Below the pieces are notes generated by a model. That model was not told where the DNA came from. It saw only the letters and a program-made list of their open reading frames with translations, and did not search any database. A stretch of DNA of 64,000 nucleotides, taken from NCBI GenBank assembly GCA_035489435.1, contig DATHKG010000165.1. The stretch is one strand, 5' to 3'. The DNA is from DATHKG01 sp035489435. Lineage in GTDB: Bacteria > Bacteroidota > Bacteroidia > Chitinophagales > Chitinophagaceae. Position 1 is the first letter of the stretch. The number at the start of each line of letters is the position of its first letter. The position numbers were made by a program, and so were the translations under genes. Below, piece by piece: positions 6,967 through 16,234 of the stretch.

Positions 6967-8211
6967 TTACTGCAGGTAAGTTGATGTGCTAACCTGGCGC
7001 GAGTCTGTAATGCAGACATAATAATTAATATTACTTTTTATAATGACAGAAGGAATGGTTATTTTATAGTGATCATCACTCAATTTCACTGCAATTATCG
7101 GCTTCCAGGTTTTTAATGCACGTAAAGTATTTTTGTCTGCATAATAAAGCAAAACCCTGGTTGCAGTAATACTTTTGGGAATTGCAACTTTTACAAATAC
7201 ATCCCTGCTTTCATCGCTGTTGTCCGTCGTCCTTTCTATGTTGATCTTGCCAAATGGCGCACCCTTTCTTTTTAAATAATAATCAAAATAAAGGGCTTGC
7301 ATGTGTTCGCCTGCATCCAGCCTTTTATGATCAAGGTTAGGCCCCCATGTCAACCCTTTTTCAGCCTCTACAGCATCCAGCGTGGCCATTACAGCGTCAG
7401 GCCAGAAGTATTCGTCATTGATGCTTTCTTCGATAAAATAAGGGCATTTGATATTTGACGCTTTGCGCCTCGCGTCGAAATTTTCTATCCAGTCAGAGCG
7501 CCGCTGCTCAGGCATAGCCGCTAACAGGTCTTTCCATTTTGAACCCCTGTCATAAAATCCGCTTCCGAATACTGAATAAGCCGCTGACAATCGATTGCCC
7601 AATAAACCTGAAACCATCGTTGTCATATAACCACCCCATGAAAAGCCGGTAAGCCCTACGCGCCGGTCATCGACATTTGACATGCCAGTTAGTATATTGA
7701 ATGCTTCCAGGCTAGCGGTAACGGCATCAGTAAGCGAACTGTTTTGAATGCCTTGTGCAATATCAAACCTTGAGTCGGGTTCCTTCGCCCTGTTTCTCCA
7801 TGGGCCTTCCGATAGCGTTGCTTTATCCGGGTTGCAGATGCCAGGCAGATCTATGGCCATAGCTACATAGCCTCTTGCGGCATAGGACCTTAATAATCTC
7901 TTTAATTCATCGGCATGACTGCTTCCACCATGAAAAAATAAGATGGCAGGATATCGACCTCTGCTGATCGGGGATGCTGTAATGCAATAGATTTTATTAA
8001 TGCCGTTTTTAGAAGAAAACTTTGTACGCCGCACGAGTACCGAATCCTGTTCGACGGTAAGCTCAACAACATTGCCACCTTTGCTTTTAAGAAAAGGTTT
8101 AAAAAGATCATTTGCTGCAGGGATATTTTTCTGCTGGCCAAAACAAAAAGCTGGTACAGCCAATAAATAACAGGAAAGAAATATTAAGAGAATACTGATG
8201 CGCATGGACAA
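6967..8211 (-). CDS. Secreted alpha/beta-hydrolase, probable acetyl/acyl esterase of the utilisation locus
   Basis: 414 residues with a signal peptide (ILLIFLSCYLLAVPAFCFG). An oxyanion-hole motif 'FFHGGSSH', the nucleophile elbow 'GFSWGG' (GxSxG; about residue 200) and a late His in 'DAGEHMQALYF' outline a catalytic triad. 'FIEESINDEYFWPDAVMATL' probably supplies the acid. The family is the acetyl-xylan-esterase/dienelactone-hydrolase-like group seen in many glycan loci, with a C-terminal beta domain of about 80 residues. It is the last gene of the run susC-susD-GH28-GH-esterase, starting 12 bp after the previous stop, so removal of acetyl or methyl groups from a pectin-like substrate is likely. 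Precise ester specificity cannot be read from the sequence. Confidence 0.75.
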   Translation of the reverse strand: MSMRISILLIFLSCYLLAVPAFCFGQQKNIPAANDLFKPFLKSKGGNVVELTVEQDSVLVRRTKFSSKNGINKIYCITASPISRGRYPAILFFHGGSSHADELKRLLRSYAARGYVAMAIDLPGICNPDKATLSEGPWRNRAKEPDSRFDIAQGIQNSSLTDAVTASLEAFNILTGMSNVDDRRVGLTGFSWGGYMTTMVSGLLGNRLSAAYSVFGSGFYDRGSKWKDLLAAMPEQRRSDWIENFDARRKASNIKCPYFIEESINDEYFWPDAVMATLDAVEAEKGLTWGPNLDHKRLDAGEHMQALYFDYYLKRKGAPFGKINIERTTDNSDESRDVFVKVAIPKSITATRVLLYYADKNTLRALKTWKPIIAVKLSDDHYKITIPSVIIKSNINYYVCITDSRQVSTSTYLQ

Positions 8212-8223
8212 ATATATTCTATC

Positions 8224-9614
8224 TTATTTTATGAATTTGCTGTGACGTATCCCTGCAGCCGACTTGAAAACTGCCAGATAAACGCCTGATGGTATATTAC
8301 AATTGATGGTAATCCAACTTTTTGAGATAGAGGTAACGATTGATTTTTTTGCCAGTAAGACACCTGCGGAATTATAAATTGCTAAATCACCCTCCTCAAT
8401 GGCAGGAGTACTAAGCAAAACATTTACTGAATTTTGGCCCTGCTGGGAAAAAGCTGACATTGCGTATTCATCTTTGTTTTTTCCGGACCCCTGTCTATCC
8501 TCCCTGGCTAAGCTTGATGATGAAAATTCAACAAAGAGCAAATGATCCGGAACGTTTAAATTAATTGTATCCTTATTTAAAAAAGTATATATGGGCTCTG
8601 CTGAATAAAGCGGCTGATAAACATTTATAACCGCTGCTTTAAAAGGTAAGATCAGTTTAATATTCTGACTATCCGCCGGGAGGTCCTGAAAGTTGGGAAA
8701 GTCATAACAGACACCCCGGTTAATACCCTGCCATATGCCTAAAACATAATTGCCGGTACTTCTTTGAAACAATGAATTTTTAAGCCCTGTAGTATCTCCG
8801 CTCAACTTATAAGTTAGTGGCGTTTGGGTAAAAACAACATTGTTATCTTTCATAATAGCGATCATGTTCTTTACAACAGTAAAAGCGGGCTTTTCAGAAC
8901 CATCGGTATGCAGTAATCCGAAGTTCTTTTCACTATTTGCCTGGTCCGAAGTGCTCTGGTCAATAAATTCATAGCCATAGACTTTATGCGCTCCGCGTTT
9001 GATCATTTCAATAAATAAAACAGAATAATATTTTGCCGAGGCCAGTTCCGAAAGATAATGATAGGTAGAAGGATTGTAACCTGCAGAACCGGGAACGTTC
9101 CAGTTAAGAGCGTTTTCATAACCTGTTTCGGTAATAACAAAAGGCTCGCCATGCCGTATAGTCTCCATAAAATTTTTTGTCAGGTCGTAATAAGAAGACG
9201 GGAACATTTTGCTGTTGGTATTACCTGCATCATAAGTGTGAAAGTTGGCGCGGTCAAAATAAGTGCTGATATGGGGCACAAAAGCGGCCACTTTGTTGGG
9301 CCTGGAAGGTAAGCTCCAGTAGGAGACCATTTCAGCATCCTGGTCTTTATCAGCGCAGTATCAGCTGCGTTTAAGAACCCTTTATATGGTACACCGTCAC
9401 GTACGTGCTTTAATCCCAGCTTCTTTAACTTGGGATATATAATACTTTCAAATGAATTATGGTAAACGCCCGAAAATCTTAAATGAATGTTGACACCGAT
9501 AGTATTATAATAGTCAAAGGTTCTGCCTGGCGTCGCGGTGAATGTTTGGCAAAATGCCGGTTGCAGAACAAAAAAAATGCAGGCAAGCAAGCTTGTTGGA
9601 TAAAGTTTTTTCAT
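8224..9614 (-). pseudogene. Glycoside hydrolase with T9SS C-terminal sorting domain, disrupted by internal deletion and frame change
   Basis: The first frame (9614 down to about 9330) gives a signal peptide and 'RTFDYYNTIGVNIHLRF' to 'LGLKHVRDGVPYKGFLNAAD'. The second frame (about 9357 down to 8224) resumes with 'ISTYFDRANFHTYDAGN', 'EPFVITETGYENALNW' and 'YGYEFIDQS', as in (beta/alpha)8 glycoside hydrolases distantly like GH39/cellulase-type enzymes. It ends in a type IX secretion sorting domain ('IPSGVYLAVFKSAAGIRHSK'). Between 'VRDGVP' and 'ISTYFD' only about 40 residues remain, where intact relatives should have well over 100, including the GPNE-type acid/base strand. So part of the barrel is missing as well as the frame. 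Its ATG overlaps the GH28 stop (ATGA), which indicates coupled translation. Inactive as read. Confidence 0.72.
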
Positions 9615-10999
9615 TGTTTTTCCTCCACTGTAATATCTGATGTATTGGACTGCATGATAAGGCGCTCATCCAATTCTCCATTATGAGTTTTTAAGCCCCT
9701 TATTTTTACCTTGTGCGCGTCACTAAGCCAAATGCAGGGACGCTGGTCCGGGCTCATCAAATTAAACTGCACGTTTTCCAGAACAATGTTTTTTGCATGC
9801 CTGATATATAAACCATAAGCTGGCAGGCTCCAGCCAAACATCCTGTTCTCAGGATAATCTTTTTCATTTTCCGGTACCTTACGCACTGCATCGGACTTTG
9901 TACCTTCTCCTATACAGTTGATAATGATATCCCTCAGTATTACATTTTCAATGTAAAAGCCCGGGACCCCTGATATAACACTTGTCATGCGGCTTTGCGA
10001 TGTTGCGATAATATTACTGATCAGTACATTTTTCATAGAGCCTGTCGGATTTTTCCGACTGCCCAGCCTCATGAATATAGGAGTCTGTACTCCCGTCATC
10101 GAAATATTAGAAATGTTCACCTGGTCCAAAACCCCACCATCTACAATTTCGAGTGCAATCCCACTTATGCCGGTTATTGAGTCTGAAATATAATTTGCCG
10201 GCTTAATGTTCCAATGGTGCAAAGGTGACTCTGAAGCACGCCTGAGTACACAATTGTTCACTGTTATATTCCGGAATCCTTTACTTGAACTTGTGCCCAT
10301 TTTTATGAAATTGCAGTTTGATGCAGCAATGCAGTTTGTTATTGTAATATTTTCACAAAGTCTTTCCGGGTCCTCGCTCTTCAGGCAAATGGCATCATCA
10401 CTGCAATCTATGATACATCCTGTTATCACCACGTCACGGCTGTCTATATCGATACCATCGTTGTTAAAATTCGCATGAGAGTAAATAGATACACCTTTAA
10501 CAATCACATGTTCATTTCTATAAAGCCGCAACGACCATGCGGCAGATTGCTTAAGTGTGATATTTTCGATCAGTATTTTTTTGCTTTCCTTTACAAAAAG
10601 AATATATGGCCTGCCAGGCGCCGATTCTTTTATAGTGAAATTTTTTCCATTCCCAAACAATGTTCCGGTACCTGTTATCGAAACATTTTCCGCATTGTCC
10701 ACCATTAAGAGGCTGGGGTATATGGTACCATTAGCGACAGCCTGTACTATTGCGCCTGCGCTGAGATGAAGGTTTACATTAGTCTTTAGTTTAATCATTC
10801 CCGTTACAAATGTTCCGGCTGGCACAAGTACGGTGCCACCGCCTTTAGAGGCACAGTCGTCTACAGCTTTTTGAATGGCAATTGTATTGATCGTTTTACC
10901 ATCGCCAATTGCTTTGTATTTGAGGATATTATATTCCTGTGCCCCGGCAAATAAAACTATCAGCGTAAATAATACTGTTGTATTGATTTTTAACTTCAT
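9611..10999 (-). CDS. GH28-family polygalacturonase-like pectinase
   Basis: 462 residues from the ATG at 10997-10999. A longer frame starts with TTG at 11026, but the signal peptide MKLKINTTVLFTLIVLFAGA begins at the internal ATG. A parallel beta-helix is evident: 'GDGKTINTIAIQKAVDDC', 'GGGTVLVPAGTF', then many 'ITITNC'-type strands. GH28 signatures are 'NNDGIDIDS' and 'CSDDAICLKS' (catalytic Asp cluster), with 'MGTSSSKGFRNI' taking the place of the usual GHG-type strand. Such enzymes hydrolyse galacturonic-acid linkages in homo- or rhamnogalacturonan. The gene follows susD with almost no gap and overlaps the next gene by 4 bp. It is the clearest hint that the locus handles pectin. Confidence 0.86.
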   Translation of the reverse strand: MKLKINTTVLFTLIVLFAGAQEYNILKYKAIGDGKTINTIAIQKAVDDCASKGGGTVLVPAGTFVTGMIKLKTNVNLHLSAGAIVQAVANGTIYPSLLMVDNAENVSITGTGTLFGNGKNFTIKESAPGRPYILFVKESKKILIENITLKQSAAWSLRLYRNEHVIVKGVSIYSHANFNNDGIDIDSRDVVITGCIIDCSDDAICLKSEDPERLCENITITNCIAASNCNFIKMGTSSSKGFRNITVNNCVLRRASESPLHHWNIKPANYISDSITGISGIALEIVDGGVLDQVNISNISMTGVQTPIFMRLGSRKNPTGSMKNVLISNIIATSQSRMTSVISGVPGFYIENVILRDIIINCIGEGTKSDAVRKVPENEKDYPENRMFGWSLPAYGLYIRHAKNIVLENVQFNLMSPDQRPCIWLSDAHKVKIRGLKTHNGELDERLIMQSNTSDITVEEKQ

Positions 11000-11022
11000 G
11001 GTGGTGTTTTGTCGCAGCTCTA

Positions 11023-12660
11023 TCAATAGCCGGGGTTTTGAATGAGGTTGGCATTAGTGGCGATGTCCCTGCTTGGAATTGGGTACCAGATCTTATAGGG
11101 CCTGAAATTGTTTTTTACCGCAGGCACATCTTCCCTTGGAAACATTACCGCTACATCAAGGCCCGCCACTACACTTTCCAGTTTGTTGGTCCTGATCAGA
11201 TCAAACCTTCTCCAGCCTTCGCCCAACAGTTCTCTCGACCTTTCATCGAGCAATTCCTGCATGAAATCAGTTTTGAAGTAGGCTATGGTAATCGCATTTA
11301 CCTGGGTTACATTGTCATTACATCCTCTCAGCCTCACTTCCCGCAACAGTGCACGCGCACCTGGTTCGTCTCCTGCCTTAAATTTTGCTTCCGCATACAT
11401 CAGTACAACATCAGCGAACCTGAGAATACCATAATCCGTTTCACCGGCCCAGGCGGGAGTACCCCGGTTAGCACGGTCTTTGGGATCGTCTTCCCTCCAT
11501 TTATTTATACAGATATTGGAAAGATTTGTGACAATAGCAGCAGGGGTATAATATTTATATCCATTGATGACTGTAAAGCCTGCAGTAGTAGGAATTTGAC
11601 CGCTAAAGCTCAGAGCCCTTCTTCCATCGTTTGCGTTAAAACGTTGGTATCCTTCTTTTACCGGTCTTATCCAACCATAAGTTCCGGCAACCAGGGTATA
11701 GTTACCCGTTGGACCTGCCAGGTAAGTAAATACAATGTATTCCTGATTGCCACCTGTACCCGCCTGTACGACCATCATTTGTTCATTGCGTGCAGTTGCC
11801 TCGGTTGCGGCGAGAAAAAGATAATTGAAGGGCCTGATCATCTGGTAACCACTGTTATCGTATACATCTTTTGCGTATTGCAACGCTAACTTGTAAGCTG
11901 CATCCCTATCTACCCAATCAAAACTGTTAGTAGGAAAGTTTAATGACTTGCCCACGTTGTTTTCTTTGCAACTGGCTATGTACACGTATAATTTCGTAAG
12001 AAAACCTGCAGCAGTATATTTATTTACCCTGCCTGCGATGGTGTTGCGTGCCGGTAAATTATTGTAGGCGTACATAAAATTCGATTCTGCTCTTTCCATT
12101 ATTTCTTTGATAGATGCCCTCGGACTTTTAGGGTCAACTATAGAAGAATCTGCCAACGGTACACCGCCCCAAAGCCAGCCCAGATAACTGTAGAACATCC
12201 CTCTCATGAAATGAGCTTCTGCGATGATAGATTTTTTCCTGGCGGCATCCATGTTAATGGCGGGCACCATTTCTATAATCAGATTAGCACGGTTGATACC
12301 TGCATACAAAGCGAAGTAGGTATACCAAAGCAATGTATTTTCCGATGTGTATGTATAATTACAAAGAGTAAGAAAATTTATATCAGCACTAACAAACGTG
12401 ACATCACCGATCATTTCATCGCAGCCCATGGAAGTGAGATATTGCATAGACCTGCCCCACAAAGCCTGGTTACCCTCGCCCTGTATACTGGTGGTGTTTA
12501 AAATATCGTACACGCCGGTAATTGCAAGTTCGGCATCTGCAGATGTTTTATAAAAATTCTCTGTGCTTACAACTGAATAAGGTTCTTCTTTCAGGAATTT
12601 TTTACATCCTGCAATAAGCGTTACCAGTACTATAAAATATAAATAAGTTATTCTTGTCAT
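11023..12660 (-). CDS. SusD/RagB family outer-membrane glycan-binding lipoprotein
   Basis: 545 residues. The leader 'FIVLVTLIAGCKKFLKEEPYS' has a lipobox (LIAGC), and the following 'FLKEEPYS..STENFYKTSADAELAITGVYDIL' is the classic start of a SusD protein. TPR-like helices follow ('AEAHFMRGMFYSYLGWLWGG', 'NKYTAAGFLTKLYVY'). The C-terminal part has 'FADVVLMYAEA', 'LLDERSRELLGEGWRRFDLIR' and the final 'WYPIPSRDI', all typical. SusD caps the SusC channel and binds oligosaccharides at the cell surface. It is 5 bp downstream of the SusC frame and precedes GH28. Confidence 0.95.
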   Translation of the reverse strand: MTRITYLYFIVLVTLIAGCKKFLKEEPYSVVSTENFYKTSADAELAITGVYDILNTTSIQGEGNQALWGRSMQYLTSMGCDEMIGDVTFVSADINFLTLCNYTYTSENTLLWYTYFALYAGINRANLIIEMVPAINMDAARKKSIIAEAHFMRGMFYSYLGWLWGGVPLADSSIVDPKSPRASIKEIMERAESNFMYAYNNLPARNTIAGRVNKYTAAGFLTKLYVYIASCKENNVGKSLNFPTNSFDWVDRDAAYKLALQYAKDVYDNSGYQMIRPFNYLFLAATEATARNEQMMVVQAGTGGNQEYIVFTYLAGPTGNYTLVAGTYGWIRPVKEGYQRFNANDGRRALSFSGQIPTTAGFTVINGYKYYTPAAIVTNLSNICINKWREDDPKDRANRGTPAWAGETDYGILRFADVVLMYAEAKFKAGDEPGARALLREVRLRGCNDNVTQVNAITIAYFKTDFMQELLDERSRELLGEGWRRFDLIRTNKLESVVAGLDVAVMFPREDVPAVKNNFRPYKIWYPIPSRDIATNANLIQNPGY

Positions 12661-12665
12661 TGTAA

Positions 12666-15600
12666 TTAAAATTTAGCCGTTAAACCGAAAGTGATCGTTT
12701 TACTTCTCGGGTAAGCGATGTTATCAATGCCCGGTAAGAGAGGTGAATAGGAGGCTATCTCGGGATCGAAGCCTGTATAATTTGTCCACGTATACAGATT
12801 TTCTGCTGTTACATAAAACCGGAGGCCTGATAAAACTGATTTTTTAAGCGTTTTCGTTTCTCCCAGAGTATAGCTTAGCGTAATGTTTTTCAGACGCAGG
12901 TAAGAACCGTCTTCCACATAATAAGAAGAGATGTCAGTTTTGCCCTGTCCCTTTAACGCGGCCACTTCGTTCGTTGGGTTTTCAGGCGTCCAGCGGCTTT
13001 TCCAGTAATCCTCTGTTAAATTGGCGAAATAACCAGCTCCTGCTTCATACCGGTAATGACCTGTGTTCAGTATATCATTACCGTAGGACCATTGCAGCAG
13101 CACATTCAGTTCAAGGTTTTTATATTTCAAATTGTTTGCAATGCCACCATAATGTTTGGGATTGCTATTGCTTATTACAGTGTAGTCGTTTGTATTATCT
13201 ACTTTACCATCACCATTCAGATCTTTGTATTTGATATCTCCGGGCTTTACGGTCCGCCCCTGTATAAAGGGTACTCCGGATTTTAAAGTAGTGGTTGAAC
13301 CAGATATATCAAAATCACTGAGTTGGTAAATGCCGTCGTAGACATATCCGTAAGCAGTGCCAATAGGCTGCCCGACAATTACCCTACCTACTGAAGTGAT
13401 GGCGCTACCTGTAATGTTCACTGGAATATAGCTTACAGATCCTAATTCAATAACTTTATTCCGGTTATAACTGATGTTAAAATTGCTGGACCATGTAAAA
13501 TCTTTGTTGCGCAGGTTTATTGTGTTTAAAGTAAACTCCACGCCTTTGTTATCAATACGACCGAGGTTTTGCCATTGTTTCATATAGCCGGCTTGCGATG
13601 GTATGTCAGCCTGTAACAACAGGTCTTTTGTCTTTTTCAAATAGACATCTGCTGAAATGCTTATCCTGTTTTTCAACAAGGAGAAATCGATGCCCGCATC
13701 GTATTGGTAAGTGGTTTCCCAGGTAAGCAGGGGATTGCCATATATCCACGGTGCGACGCCCAGTGTTGCCCCGCCATTTGGCGATGAATAATACACATTG
13801 GCTGTTGTCGAAAGCGATTGGTAAGGTGGTATCCTTTCATTACCTGTCACACCAAAACTTGCCCTGAATTTTATATCAGAAAAAATTTGCTGTTTTGCCA
13901 TAAACTTTTCATTAGATAGCCGCCATGCAAATGCGCCGGAAGGGAACAATGCCGACTTATGACTTTCTCCTAATTTGGAAGACGCATCATTCCTTAATGT
14001 AGCTGTCAGCAAATACCTGTCTTTGTAACCGTAGTTTAATCTGCCAAATTGAGAAACCCTATTGTATTTTAGTTTAGTTGTCGTTGGCAGTAAGGTTAAG
14101 ATCTTAGCACTCGAAATATTATCCACCGCATTGATTGATTGGATATCAAAACCCTGTCCCACCATGGCAAATGTCTCACTGATATAAGAGTTCACCTCAA
14201 AACCAGCGAGAGCCGTGATTGTGTGATTTTGCCGAATCCTTTTTGTGTAGGTTAGTGTGTTGCTTTCGTACCAGTTTGTACTGTTACTGTTGTTTAGAAT
14301 AGCTGTTCCGTTTGTAGCAAACCCCCAGGAGGTATTAGTAGGGTAAAACTCCTTGTTGGAAGAATAAGTTACAATTGCGCCGGTGCGCACATTTACCGTA
14401 AGGCCATTCATAATCCGGTAATCCGCAAACAGATCTCCTATAATGCGGAACAGCGGGGATTTTTTATAAGCATAGTTTACAAAATCGACCGGACTACCGA
14501 AGGCTCCGCCGTCGGGGTCAAGGGCAAGAAACCCGGGATCGGGCACATTTACAGGCTTATACAATAAAAAATTTTGAATGAGCCCGTTGTAATTCCTTAC
14601 CCCCTCGCCGCCATTTGATGCAGGACCGGTCCCGATTGCCTGTGAGGCATTTATATTGGTACCAATACGAAGACGATTGGTTGCGTTGTGCGTTACTTTT
14701 ACATTAAAAACATATCGCTCAAATTTATTTTTTAATATAAGACCCTCCTGATTCAGGTAACCGGCAGATCCAAAGAATGTAGTCCTTTGGCTACCCCCGC
14801 TAAAACTTAAATTATAGCTTTGTGAGATCGCTTTGCGTAACACTTCATCCTGCCAATCATGCGTAGGGATGCCAGTCATATTTTTCGCTGCATCCAATTT
14901 ACCGTCTCCGTTACTGTCCATTGACCAGATACTATCGATGGGCCCGTCAGCCTCAAACCGGTAATTTGCATAATCCTGTGCACCCAGCATTTTAAGTTTT
15001 TTGGATGCCCATGAAACACCGGCATAAGAGTTAAATTCTAAAACAGAAGTGTTCGCCTTTCCACTTTTGGTGGTAACGATCACCACGCCATTTGCTCCCC
15101 GGGACCCGAAGATAGCAGTGGCAGAAGCGTCTTTCAATATCTCTATTGAAGCTATATCGGATGGATTAATTCCCGCCATCGGATTAGACTGTGCAGTATT
15201 GCCGAGTCCCGAACTGGCAGATTCTGCACTGTTGACGTCTATTTGTACCCCATCAATTACATATAATGGCTGCGTACCGGAATTAAAAGAATTTGTACCG
15301 CGTATGGTGACTGTTGTTGCTGCTCCTGGCTCGCCTGATGATGATGTAACCTGTACGCCGGCACTTCTTCCCTGCATGGCATCCATGAAAGATATTGCCT
15401 TTGACTGCTGTAATTCGGCAGCCTTTATGGTTGAAATAGCACCTGTCAGATCGGATTTTTTTTGCGTTCCGTACCCAATAACAACCACGTCCTCCAGTGC
15501 CTTTGCATCCCGTTGGAGGGTAACGTCTATTATCCGGTCCTTACCCATCTTATGTTCGTCAGTAAGGTAACCGACATTTGAGAATATAAGTGTTGCATTT

Positions 15601-15847
15601 CTTCGGGTACTTTAATAATGTATTTTCCATCTTTATCTGTCAAAACAATAACCGGTGTGCCTTTTACCCGAACTGTAACACCTATAAGGGGACCTGAGGT
15701 ATCCTTTACAGTACCCCTCACGACAATCTCCCGAGTTAAGTTTTGTGCATGCGATTGCAGTGGCCCGGTAAAATAAATCAGCAGTAATATGACACTGCGA
15801 CCGAACTGTTTTCCAAATTTCGTTTTGTTCATAGTAGCTTTTGGCAT
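12666..15847 (-). pseudogene. SusC/RagA family TonB-dependent receptor, single frameshift near the N-terminus
   Basis: Reading from the ATG at 15847 gives a signal peptide (ending in LQSHAQ) and a carboxypeptidase-regulatory-like domain 'VRGTVKDTSGPLIGVTVRVKG'. The frame is lost near 15598-15600. In the next frame the expected continuation 'ATLIFSNVGYLTDEHKMGKD' runs straight into the 960-residue body: plug with 'VVVIGYGTQKKSDLTGAIS', 'LYVIDGVQ' and 'ILKDASATAIFGSRGANGV', then the 22-strand barrel ending in 'TITFGLTAKF'. Adding one A to the run AAA at that point restores a complete SusC. The rest is intact. This may be a homopolymer sequencing error rather than decay. With SusD it would import the oligosaccharide. 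Confidence 0.85.
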
Positions 15848-16234
15848 TGTGAATTATAGTAAGCGTATTTGTTTATGGATTATAACTTTGAATAGTAGGA
15901 TTATATGAGAGATAGTAGCGATTGCGGAAAAAGACTGGCGTCAATTTTCAATTCGATTTTCTGGACCGACAACCGGAAGGGAGAAAATGCCTCTAAAATA
16001 AGGTCTGTAAGCAGTAGGTTTTTTTTCATTATGACAAGCTTGACGATTTTAACTTCAGGAGTGTATTCCAATCGTTTAGACGAAATTATCTGCTGACGGT
16101 TTAGCGTGCCGCTTAATGAAAGGATTAATAGAGGATTAATATATAAATATCTTATTTATATATTCGTAGTGCATTGATACCCACGAAATTTCCGGTAAGA
16201 ATAATTTCTGTGCACCGGAACAAAAGCGGATTTT
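15848..16234. other. Intergenic region upstream of susC with an AT-rich perfect palindrome
   Basis: 387 bp without a credible gene. At 16138-16149 and 16153-16164 there is a perfect 12-bp inverted repeat (AATATATAAATA, spacer TCT, TATTTATATATT), about 290 bp upstream of susC. A second pair TTCCGGT (16190-16196) / ACCGGAA (16214-16220) sits just past the stop of the upstream regulator gene and could be a weak terminator stem, though no T-run follows. The large palindrome is a candidate binding site for the regulator encoded at 16235-18909, or a structural signal. I cannot identify a clear -33/-7 promoter. Confidence 0.5.

Noticed and set aside
11038..11889. 283-codon plus-strand open frame antisense to susD
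   Set aside because: Shadow of the minus-strand SusD gene, which has a lipobox and full family signatures.
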